A stretch of DNA of 64,000 nt from Volutella citrinella. Its lineage: Eukaryota > Ascomycota > Sordariomycetes > Hypocreales > Nectriaceae. Positions within the stretch are counted from its first letter, which is position 1; the number at the start of each line of letters is the position of its first letter. The notes beneath the pieces are model-generated. The model saw nothing but the letters and a program-made list of their open reading frames with translations, did no database searches and was not told where the DNA came from. Both the position numbers and the translations under genes were made by a program. Location of the stretch: positions 62,001 through 126,000 of the forward strand of contig JAWZSP010000011.1 of the NCBI GenBank assembly GCA_034401135.1. Reading direction: 5' to 3'. This document shows positions 20,194 to 29,282 of this stretch, piece by piece.

Positions 20194-21735
20194 CTAATAA
20201 CTACCAAGTTTTCTTTGCTCTCGCACTACTGCTTCAAACCGCTCTAGAGCCTTTCTATCCTGTTCCAGAAGCCCTTCTTCTAGATGCCAGGAGGAGTCCC
20301 CGGTATCTCCATTATTAAAATCGAACCAGTCTTGCCACTCTCTCCAGCCTTCATAATCTCGAAAGCGCATGTTGTTGAGATTTGGTGGTCCCTCCGGCCC
20401 GGTCCCGAATCGGTGAAGGTCAAGGAAGTGATGGCGGTTTGGTGGTGGACACCTATAATATCGAAATGCGCTGTGAGTAGTGGCATGTGCGAGGTGATCA
20501 TATGACAGCTGCTTCTTTTCTTCCGACAGCCATTGGTATTCAGCAGCTAAAGTATGACCGACAGGTTGATCCCAGCCACCACTACTGGAGCCCATGCGAA
20601 AAACCCGAAGGCTCTTCATAGAGTCACTCCAGCGATCAAAGACTTGGTGCCAACAAACAGGAGGGCCTGTGTCTGCTGCTTCGCTGCTGACCTCTACCTG
20701 ATGCAGGACAGCACAGTCGTCGAGGTATAACTCCTCCAGAGCTAGCCCCGCAATCCAATCAACAGGGCCAGGGTGTCGAAAGACATAATTTCCCAGAGCA
20801 AGGATTCTGAGCCTTTTCATGCCTCCATGGCCAGCACCAAGAGCCTCAAAATCCATTGCGGGGAACCATCCCCAGGGCTCATGGCAGAAAAGTGAAAGTT
20901 CGTGTAGGTTAGCAGCCACGGACGGCGATAGCCAGGTAGAAGGTAGGTGTCGGATAATTTCGAGCTTGTGATCAAGCGGTTCGTAGCCGCGGTCCATATT
21001 CCTAGTCTCCGTTGCCACGAGGAGTTGGACGCATGTCAGGGAGTGCATGTCCATAACCTTGTTGAAGGCAGCCGAGTCTGTCAGACGACTATCGTTGACT
21101 TCAGCTAGGTTAGAGACCGAGAGAATGCTGAGGTAGATGGGACCCGGGGAAGAGGGTTCGCCCTCATCTTCATCCTCTTCCTCTGTCTCGAAGGGGTGAT
21201 CAACCTCAAACTCAAGGCCCTCTTCATCAATCTCACGCTGCCGCGGCCGGGACCATGTACCAGCAAGGCACTGGAACACAGTGTCAAGCATGCGGAATCG
21301 GACATCCTGCGTCTCTTCAGTTGGCCACTCCTCATCTCCATCTCCGGTGCCATCAGGATGACAGCAGTCGCGTGAAAAGCGAAGATGTAGCGATGTCAGT
21401 CCTTGAAGGAAACGCAGCCACTGTAGTGCATGGAAAAATGCCGATGGGATGGTGTAGATGTCATCGTCGTGGTACCTGAAATCAGGGCCAATCCACAAGT
21501 CACACGTCGTCTCGCGGACATGAGCCCGCAGTGCGGGGGTCTTGCATATGCGAATGAAGCGCTCTGGAGAGCTCCCATGGGCCTCGAGTGTAAGGCTCCG
21601 GAATAGCCAAGGTGTGGCATGGCGACAAAAGCTTCGGTTCAGCAGGCGAACGCTGGCCACGGCGGTTTTGTGGAGGAGCGAGAGAATTTGGATCGTGACT
21701 TCAGGTGGAAGCGAGTGCAGAGAAGTGTCCGTCAT
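20194..21735 (-). CDS. F-box protein
   Basis: Single exon, 513 aa from the ATG at 21735 (MTDTSLHSLPPEVTIQILSL). The F-box lies in residues 5-45: LPPEVTIQILSLLHKTAVAS then LNRSFCRHATPWLFRSLTLE. The open frame extends 51 codons upstream to 21888, but the domain usually sits at the very N-terminus, so the later start is preferred. An acidic low-complexity block (ETEEEDEDEGEPSSPG) occurs near residue 185. The rest is Leu/Trp-rich and probably LRR-like or irregular. F-box proteins bring substrates to SCF ubiquitin ligases through Skp1; the substrate is unknown. The ORF is intact and isolated, with no obvious functional neighbour. Confidence 0.8.
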   Translation of the reverse strand: MTDTSLHSLPPEVTIQILSLLHKTAVASVRLLNRSFCRHATPWLFRSLTLEAHGSSPERFIRICKTPALRAHVRETTCDLWIGPDFRYHDDDIYTIPSAFFHALQWLRFLQGLTSLHLRFSRDCCHPDGTGDGDEEWPTEETQDVRFRMLDTVFQCLAGTWSRPRQREIDEEGLEFEVDHPFETEEEDEDEGEPSSPGPIYLSILSVSNLAEVNDSRLTDSAAFNKVMDMHSLTCVQLLVATETRNMDRGYEPLDHKLEIIRHLPSTWLSPSVAANLHELSLFCHEPWGWFPAMDFEALGAGHGGMKRLRILALGNYVFRHPGPVDWIAGLALEELYLDDCAVLHQVEVSSEAADTGPPVCWHQVFDRWSDSMKSLRVFRMGSSSGGWDQPVGHTLAAEYQWLSEEKKQLSYDHLAHATTHSAFRYYRCPPPNRHHFLDLHRFGTGPEGPPNLNNMRFRDYEGWREWQDWFDFNNGDTGDSSWHLEEGLLEQDRKALERFEAVVREQRKLGSY

Positions 21736-22635
21736 TGTTGTTTCCTGCCGCGGTCTGACCCAGGTCAGGTCTTGGTGGCCAGGGAGCCAAGCATAAGACT
21801 TTTTTCTTAGGTACCGGGAGTTTGGGATGAATGAGCAGAGACGGCTTGCAAAGAATGAAAGCAATCTTTTGAGTCCTAGCTGGAGCAACCATTCGGTAGG
21901 TATGTTTTGGATGCACTGCCACCAGGGTGGACCACGCGTGTCGCACTTGATTGCTAGAAGCAGAAGCTAGATGCGCTGGGGCCGGACCACAACCCGACAC
22001 CGGGCCGGGCGGGGGCTCCCTTGTTCTGCCAGCTGGAGTCAGCATACAACGCATTTGCATTTCCCTCTTCAGCCACCTTAGCACAGTCAGGTTAGCGGTA
22101 GGTAGCCGTCTCAGTTATCTGTTTGTGGTAACCAAAGGCGACAAAATGCGGGTATCGATTCACTGCCAGCTTTGCCACACATCAGTCGGGCTCTATGATA
22201 CGCTTAAATGTTATGAGTACGGGGTAAATGGTACACATAGAGGTTAATTTTAGTCCAAAAACATGGGTAGCCCCGTTGAAGGAGCGTCATCGCCCCTCCC
22301 CCGTCCCCGTCCTTAGACATGTACCATCCAGGCGCAGCAAGCCTCGTATAGGCCCATGCATGCTCAGCAAAAGTCTTCTGATAATGAAGCTGAAATAAAT
22401 GGAATGTCTAACTGTCTAACAGTTCCGTGGATGTTGGGGTTCATGGTCAACTACTTAAAGCAGCATATCCCGTTGGGCATTAAACAATTGAGCAGTCCAA
22501 GTCGTACAACATCCTCAAGCCCACTTACACCATCAACACATATCACCTGTCTCTTCTTTTACAATTTTACGGAATTCCCATCCTCAGTCACTTGCAGACC
22601 TTTTCGCGCTGTTGTTTCCCTTGGATAGTGCCAAA
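21736..22635. other. intergenic, divergent promoters
   Basis: This 900-bp spacer lies between the F-box gene (minus) and the secreted-protein gene (plus). It includes a CT- and CA-rich stretch at 22500-22625 just before the start codon at 22636, typical of a fungal core promoter or leader. No gene was recognised. Confidence 0.45.
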
Positions 22636-25176
22636 ATGAGGGCAGTTGTCGTTGCCTCGCTGTTCAGTGGCCTTGTTTCGCTTTGTCATGCAGTAGCATT
22701 GCCAGTTGGACAAGGTGACACATCCATTGCTCCAAATTTGGAATTTCGAGATCTTGTTCTCCATGGCCGAGACAAAAAGAAGGACGAGAAGAAGGAGAAG
22801 GCTATAGAAGCCTGGGACGAACAGACCGAAAAACTATCCATCTATGGGGCGTGCCGCCACTGGCATAAGGAGGACACTCCGACAAAGGACGACCCTCAGA
22901 GTTGCAACAAGTATTGCAAAACTAAAGGCTACAATGGGGGCGTTTGTGGCGGAGGGATCCTCTGGGAAGAGGCAGAAGCGAAAGGCGGGATCCAAACGGA
23001 CCCCTGGGGCGCGAGGTGGTTCCAAGGCAAATGCGACTGCGAGGGGATTAAAGCTGTCGAAGTTTTGACGGTGGAATTCATGGATGTAATCGCCAAGGGA
23101 CTCTCCAAGCTCGGCAACCTCTTCTGCGCCATCACACTGCAGATCTTTGACTGGGTGGCTGAGGCGGCATCCATGGCCAACCCAACGCTGCGTGTGCTCC
23201 GAACGATCCCTGAGGCAGTATCAATTGCCAAGACTCTGGCGGAAAATGGTGGAGGGAAGGGCCAGTACAAGAGCTTGATCGGTAGGGTATGTGATCTCCC
23301 AGACTGGCCTGATATGGCTATTGATCGTCTTTGGGATCCCATGACCTATGCACCCGACGATATTGGTACGAGTGTTGGCTGTATGAAAGGAAAGGGAAAG
23401 AAGTGCGACAAGGTCAAAAAGCCCGATAACAAGCCTGAGACGAAGGAAGGAGATGATCTGCCGAAGGACTTCCCCAAAAAGGACGATAACAAAGATGACA
23501 AGAAGGACGATAAGAAAGACGACAAAAACAAGCCCACCAGTACGAAGAAGGATGACCAACCAAAGGCAACAGATGCCTGTGCTATTTTTGACACTTGGGA
23601 CGGTCGCTCAGACTTTCCATCTGGAGCCAACAGCGATGGGGCCACGGAGGAGCTGGAGTCGGCTATCGAAAAATTAGAAGATGTCAAAAAGATTACCGAC
23701 TGGCTTGGGGACGGCAAGCGCCAGCACGCTCGAGGCTTGCTTGAAAAGCGAGCGAGTGAAAAGCAACCTTTTTCTTTTTGTAAGGACGCCGCAAACCCCA
23801 ATAGCCAGATCAACGTCATGGGGTTCCGCCATCCATCTTCCGGCGATCTGGCTAGTGCCAAGGGCATGAGCTTCAAATCGTACGGCCCCGCAAAGCCCGG
23901 CAGCAAGGATGACTACTCGTTCACAGCACACCCTACACCCCACGATGGCAAGGCCAAACCGGGCGAGGCGCCTTATGCAGGCTCTACATGGTACCAAGCA
24001 GAGCATGTTGTGGAACACCAAACTCTGATGAAGTTCATGACCAGCTTGCCTTCAACACTAGGCTCTAAAAAATGGGAAGATTCAACCGACACGGGACCGA
24101 AGCCAGCTGATTGGGACTTCTGCACATACGCTCGGTTCTGGTGGGGAGAGACCATTGACGTATCGTATACCGATACAGCGGGCGCAACGCAGAGTATCAA
24201 GGGCCTACCAATGGACATTGTGATTCAAAACATTCCTAACACCAAGTATTTCAAGACTGAGATGCCACTTCTTCACACTCCAACGAACAACCGGAAGAAG
24301 AGGTGCGTACCTTGTTTCTTTTTTCTTTCTTTTTTTTCTTTTCATCAAGGAGAGGCATATGAACCTTGGACTAACGGTTTTTCCAACAGTGTCATGACGC
24401 ACCACACCACGACTTACGACAGAGAAATCCAAGCCCAAATTGAAGGCCACAGAAATGGAAAGGTCCTTACGAAAGATGCCAACCATGCAATCTCATGCAT
24501 GAAACCGACCTTTATGGTGGCCCAATATGTAAGCACCGTCATTAGTCTGCTTCAGTATATTAGTTACTGACAAGGGAACCCCTCAAAGATGGCAGTAGAT
24601 GATGTCAGCAAAATTTGGAAAGATCAAATCGTCCGCATTGCAGATTTTTTGTACGTTGGAAAACCTTTGCACTCTGACGCGGTGCTAATACTGATGTCCC
24701 ATAGCGACAAGGTGGAGACTGAGCTTGAAAAGAAGACGGTACGCAAATGAAATTCCAAATAGATGGTTGTAAATAGTTCACTAACCCCTTCCAGCATAGC
24801 ATAAACGCAAACACCCGAAAGTACGAAAAGATTGGACTTGGCAATCTGTGGCGGAAGCACGCTCATGATTTTGAGGCGCGAGTTGTCGGGGATACTAACG
24901 GTAAGCACGGTATTCGTCTGCTCAAAGAAGCCCATTACTGATTTGAATCCTCTTTTGCTAGCATATTTGAAGAAAGTGCGAGATGAACTCGAAAAGCACC
25001 ACGTGAAGAAGACGGAGCCTAACCCCAAGGGAAGGAATGATCCTAAAGACAAGAATAACAGGAAATACTTGGATCTTATTGAAGAGAAGGCTGAAAAGTT
25101 CATCAAGGCGTTTGATGGGTATCAGAAGAAGCCATGGAAGAGTGTGCTGGACTCGAAGTGGGACACTATTATCTAG
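22636..25176 (+). CDS. secreted protein with Lys/Asp-rich linker and Kex2-like site, 6 exons
   Basis: Exons 22636-24302, 24390-24528, 24589-24650, 24705-24738, 24795-24900 and 24962-25176 join in phase to 740 aa. The ATG at 22636 starts a clear signal peptide (MRAVVVASLFSGLVSLCHA); an in-frame ATG at 22612 would spoil it. A Cys-rich block follows (CRHWHKEDTP, SCNKYCKTKGYNGGVCGGG, CDCEG). Then come a helical hydrophobic region, a linker of reiterated KDDKKDD units near residues 290-315, and a dibasic LLEKRASEK near 375 suited to Kex2 cleavage. The C-terminal part carries WYQAEHVVEHQTLMKFM and ends in Lys-rich helices. The EHV-x-E-x-Q pattern resembles a region that follows GH18 domains in killer-toxin-like chitinases, but no GH18 domain is present. 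Function is unknown; it is probably a secreted, processed effector-like protein. Confidence 0.75.
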
Positions 25177-25694
25177 GAAAGCTAGGGTCGTATTTACAGG
25201 ACCGACTTGGTGCAGTACGATACTAGCCTAACTGGGCTTGAGTGTAACTGCATTTCCCTTTCTATATAAGAGGTACAGGACGCTGTATGTCTCAATTTGT
25301 TACTTGTTTATATAGTCAATATATTGAAATGATTGTTTGTGAAAACGACCGTGTGGTACCGGTTAGTAATACCGCATCAACTATTCTATATTACAAAGGC
25401 ACTGCTGTAATCACAGCAGGATATCAGCTGGAATAAATAGTCTTTATTTCAAAGAGAAGCAAAGCAGCGTTTTAGTATTATAAGTTTGTTAACCAATATA
25501 ATAGTATAAAAGGTCTCAAGTGCATTCAGTCAGAGCCCACCTATCTTAGAGAGTGTGATTAAGTGCAGTGTTGAATAGTGATAACCGACGCGGACTAAGA
25601 AATACTCAGGAAGGGGTCAAGAAGCTGCGTCCCTTTATTAACTAGTCCTATTAACTAGTCTTAGTGAAAAGTTTAAAGGTTTTATTAAAAAGTA
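25177..25694. other. AT-rich intergenic DNA
   Basis: AT-rich sequence with a short duplication (TATTAACTAGTC twice near 25636-25660). No gene was recognised. The first 100 bp is probably the 3' end of the secreted-protein transcript. Confidence 0.45.
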
Positions 25695-27000
25695 TTATAG
25701 TAAAGGTAAGTATACTAAAAAGATAGAGGTAGGTTTTATTAAAAAGGATAACCTGGCAGTCTTTAAAGTGGCCGAACTGTCCAAGATCCTTTTCAGTAAC
25801 ATTCTATAGTCCCAGCCCAGTGCAGCAGCAGCTATCAGTGTTAAATTTGCCCGGTCATCTCGACCAACGCGGCCTGGACCAGTCATATTCTAAAGTGAAT
25901 TATGTTTTTTAGCTAAACTCATATAGTGGGGTGATTGGGAAAACTTACGGGCTTCATGTTGACATCAAATAATGCAAAGTCCGTCTCAAGCCCAAACCTT
26001 CGGACATCAATTCGGATGGGGCCGTGGTGCCGAGATATGCGGCGACTTCCTCACATTCCCTTGCCACCTTTGTATACGCTGCATCATCTGAATCTACAAT
26101 AGCACGCGAGTTTGTTGTGACAGCACCCGCTCCGTTGTATGGGGCGATGCCGTCCACATGGTTGAAGCGACTGACGACCGGTAGCGACCAGTAGCTGTTT
26201 TCCGCACTTGGGGGCATCACCGTTACGCTTGCTTCTTCGCCTGCGAGACACTGTTCAGCAATCACGGCATTTAAGCCTTCACTTTGCAATAACTCTGTGT
26301 GAGCTATCAGTTGCGCTCTGTCCAGGCACAACTTGACGCCATAGCTACCTCGCCCTTGAGCAGGTTTGGCAACGACTGGAAAGGCCAAATCGTCCATGTT
26401 ATCGACGGACTGTTTTCTGGGGGCAATGAACCAGACATCTGGCATAGTAAATCGTCTGGTCGTTCTCAGCAAGTCATTGACATATCTTTGATCATCGTAA
26501 GATTAGACAACCAAGGGACCTTGGCCGATGACTTTCAGATCAGGCCAGGCGCCGATTTTGGAGGAACTTTGCAGGGGATGGGAGGCAAACAAAATGGTGT
26601 TGGCCCAAAGGTGTGTAGCTCCTTGGTTAATGGCGGTCAAGATGCCCTCTTCGCTGTCTGGGAAGCACCATCCTTCCATTTTGGCAGGGTCGAGATTGGG
26701 TGAGGGACAAATTACGTGGACATCGTCAAAAAGACTCAAGTTGTAGGCGATGTCTGCACCCGAGTCCTGGTATCCTGTAAGAACTGAGTTAATGCTATGC
26801 GCAATGTATCAAGGGTGGTGTGGACTCACCACCTGGCTTCCTTGGCTTCCGAGTACCGTCCATCAACAGCGGTTCGATGTCTTGGAATAAGACTGCAAGG
26901 CGGGGGCTGTGCCGGCATCTGAGAGGTACTAATTGGCCGTTGGCGAGCGCAAGGGAAGAGTTGGGCCGACAATTTTGCCGGCATCAGGGCACGTGCACGC
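25695..27000 (-). pseudogene. ATP-grasp (D-Ala-D-Ala-ligase-like) protein, broken
   Basis: Minus-strand pieces read in order: LAVLFQDIEPLLMDGTRKP, then after an intron YQDSGADIAYNLSLFDDVHV and GATHLWANTILFASHPLQSS. After that come a TAA at 26503-26505, then YVNDLLRTTRRFTMPDVWF and FPVVAKPAQGRGSYGVKLCL (the ATP-grasp Lys and Gly-rich loop), then VIAEQCLAGEEASVTVMPP. After a frameshift near 26020 comes GPIRIDVRRFGLETDFALFD, and an intron then gives NMTGPGRVGRDDRANLTLIA, the metal/phosphate-binding end. The architecture matches fungal D-alanine-D-alanine-ligase-like ATP-grasp proteins. One stop plus one frameshift make this a probable pseudogene. The 5' end beyond about 26940 is unclear. Confidence 0.7.
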
Positions 27001-27617
27001 AAATTCAAGTTCCTGGAGGCGCAGGGAAGCGAAATGACATGAGGACGCTGTTAGATATCTTGCGCTTGGGTTCCGGTGTTGCCGTGGGCCAAGACTGTGG
27101 GTTTCGGCACAGCAGTGCCAACGGAATGTTTGATGAGGAGAAAGGCGAGGATGGATGCACCATGGATTGCAGATGTCCCTGATGGACGTACTATGGAGGG
27201 TTGCTGTAGCTCGCTTTCCGTCGGACTGTTCCGTCGGATGGGCCCGCGACCCCGCCATGTGTAAGGAATTTAATTTTCAAGTTCTTCACATCAGCTCATC
27301 AGGATAATTAAATATAGAGCCACGACAAAGGCTGCGAACGGGTCTCACATCCACGTTAGAAATGGTGGCTGCTGTAATATCTTGTCACTGAAACAAATCC
27401 AGCGATAAAGGAGCCGGTTTTTACACGTTTTTATAATAGGGGTTATTAATATATAAAATATTCATTACAAACAAAGAGATATATAGAAAGAGTATCACAA
27501 GAAGAAGAAAGGGTATCAAGTAATCAATTTACAGTGGTATGTTTTAAATATCCTCATCAAAAGTTCGCACAAGCTATGTTCCCCGGGCAAAGATTTTTGA
27601 CGAGCTTCTGACATTCC
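27001..27617. other. gap with AT-rich core
   Basis: Up to about 27260 there may be 5' exons of the ATP-grasp gene, but no frame is convincing. Bases 27300-27560 are AT-rich without a recognisable gene. Confidence 0.35.
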
Positions 27618-27633
27618 TCAACTGTACACCCGA

Positions 27634-28023
27634 TCAGCCTTCAGTTTTTCCCACATTCCCATCTTGTCCTCTGCTTGTTGCTGCCGGATTTGCCGTTCGG
27701 CCGTTGTTCGGCGGGATTTCGCGTGTCCGTCGTAGGCCGGTGTAAGACATTTTTGGCAGCGTTGGTAAAGGAAATCGCGGTAATGGCATGGTTTTCTTGG
27801 TTGATGCGTGTACTGGCGGCTTGTGTGGTTTTGTGCCATTGCTTCTGGGGATGCGTTTGAGCAAGAGAACAAGTGTAGTAATTATAAATGCCGCGAAGAC
27901 GATGGGAACCACCAACGCTGGGATTGCGACATGGGTCGGCTGTCTGGGTGCACCCTCGGAGCGCCGGCTCACGAGCGGCCTAACAGTTCCGAGGCCTTGA
28001 TCCAGGTTGTTTATAGCGGCCAT
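27634..28023 (-). CDS. small single-pass membrane protein, unknown
   Basis: The ORF begins MAAINNLDQGLGTVRPLVSR and has one strong transmembrane segment, VAIPALVVPIVFAAFIITTL, near residues 33-54, followed by a basic cytoplasmic-type tail. After residue 65 another frame looks more natural (CHYRDFLYQRCQKCLTPAYD, then RRTTAERQIRQQQAEDKMG, ending at 27618). A frameshift or small unseen intron is therefore likely and the true C-terminus is uncertain. No family was recognised. It may be a real small gene or a damaged one. Confidence 0.4.
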   Translation of the reverse strand: MAAINNLDQGLGTVRPLVSRRSEGAPRQPTHVAIPALVVPIVFAAFIITTLVLLLKRIPRSNGTKPHKPPVHASTKKTMPLPRFPLPTLPKMSYTGLRRTREIPPNNGRTANPAATSRGQDGNVGKTEG

Positions 28024-28610
28024 ATTGTGAAATGGCTGTTTTAAAAGGACGGGATGTGCGGCTTAACGGGCTCATGGTGGAAGCAGAGAGACCACCCTTT
28101 TTGAACATTGCTCCGAGGGTCTTTACTATGTAGATCAGGCAAAATGGATGGGCTTAATTGTTGGGCAAATTGGGTGGTGGCTTAGACGATGGCTTAGTCT
28201 ACGGCCGCATTTGCCTGAGCACTCTCCCCCTTGTGGCCGACCACACCAGCACCGCCCCACTGGATACGACGAGCCAAATCATTGTTTATTCTTTTGACAC
28301 AAAAGTGGATTGGCAACCCTCGATCTATCACGTAAAATGGCGGCCCTTGGAAAGTTAAAGCAAAGCACAGGTACCTCTCTGGAGTGCCTTGGCTGCAACA
28401 TCTTTCCACTGGGCGACGGCCGAGGAACACCTCTGGCAGAAACAGCAGGCTTGGAAGCAGCATCAGAAAAATGTGTATTAGACACTAATTTCGCTACAAA
28501 AGTGCAGTGCCTCCTAATTAATCACCACCACCCCTTTCTAGAAAGGCTGATCCCACCTAGGCAACGATTGCATCGGCCTGTCGCCAGAGTGTCGATCACA
28601 GCCCAGAATC
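28024..28610. other. gap, no gene recognised
   Basis: Only short overlapping ORFs without domain signatures. No repeat or RNA gene was recognised. Confidence 0.4.
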
Positions 28611-29260
28611 TTAACACTGGCCGGTGGAGTTGCCCAAGGTCTTTCTCAGCCATGAAAACACAACCCTGTTCATTTCCTGATAAGCACCGCCTTGGCAGTG
28701 ATACCCAGCCGGTCCAGTAAATGGATGAAGTGTCGCCCTGTCACCGAGAGCATCCTTCACTTGCTTTGGCTGACCAGCGAAAAACCCCTCATGCTCAGCG
28801 TCGGCAATCCACACTGGCATTTTGATCTTATCGGTGATGCCCTTGAGAGTGAATTTCTTGGTTAGCTCGAAGAAGTCGAATGGCGAATGAGTGTTGAATG
28901 ACCACAAGCCATGATCGACACCCCAGGCGCTAGTGGTGGGAAGCTGGCCAGACTCTCGGAGCGAAAGCAATAAATCGTCGAATCCTGCCTTATCACCTGC
29001 TTCAAAGAGTGCCAATACTTCAGGGGCCAAATGGGCCGAGTATGCGTCATAGACATCCATCACGCCACCATCGAGCATCACTGCCGACAGACGAGGCTCA
29101 AATGCTGCCGCACGAGCAGCTAGGTAACCCCCCATCGAGTTGCCAATAAGTACAAGCTGGGTTGGGTCCACCAGCCGAGCCTTCTCCGACAGAACATAAT
29201 CTACACCTGGCGTGACGACCTTCTCCCAGTCGAAAATAAAGCCAATATCCTAGTTTATGT
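28611..29260 (-). pseudogene. alpha/beta-hydrolase, 5'-truncated
   Basis: The reading on the minus strand starts without an ATG as FDWEKVVTPGVDYVLSEKAR. It continues with VDPTQLVLIGNSMGGYLAAR, the nucleophile elbow G-N-S-M-G with catalytic Ser. Later MPVWIADAEHEGFFAGQP (acid region) and GYHCQGGAYQEMNRVVFSWL (His region, ending the fold) complete the triad area. The N-terminal cap and first strands, roughly 150 residues in homologous esterase or peptidase-like proteins, are missing. The sequence begins less than 30 bp from the stop codon of the HET gene on the same strand. It is a truncated gene unless an exon lies within the HET gene, which is unlikely. Confidence 0.7.
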
Positions 29261-29282
29261 TTGGTAGTATGATCGCAGGAGT

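Noticed and set aside
22612..22635. Upstream in-frame ATG for the secreted protein
   Set aside because: Starting there would place charged residues before the hydrophobic signal sequence. The ATG at 22636 gives a normal signal peptide.
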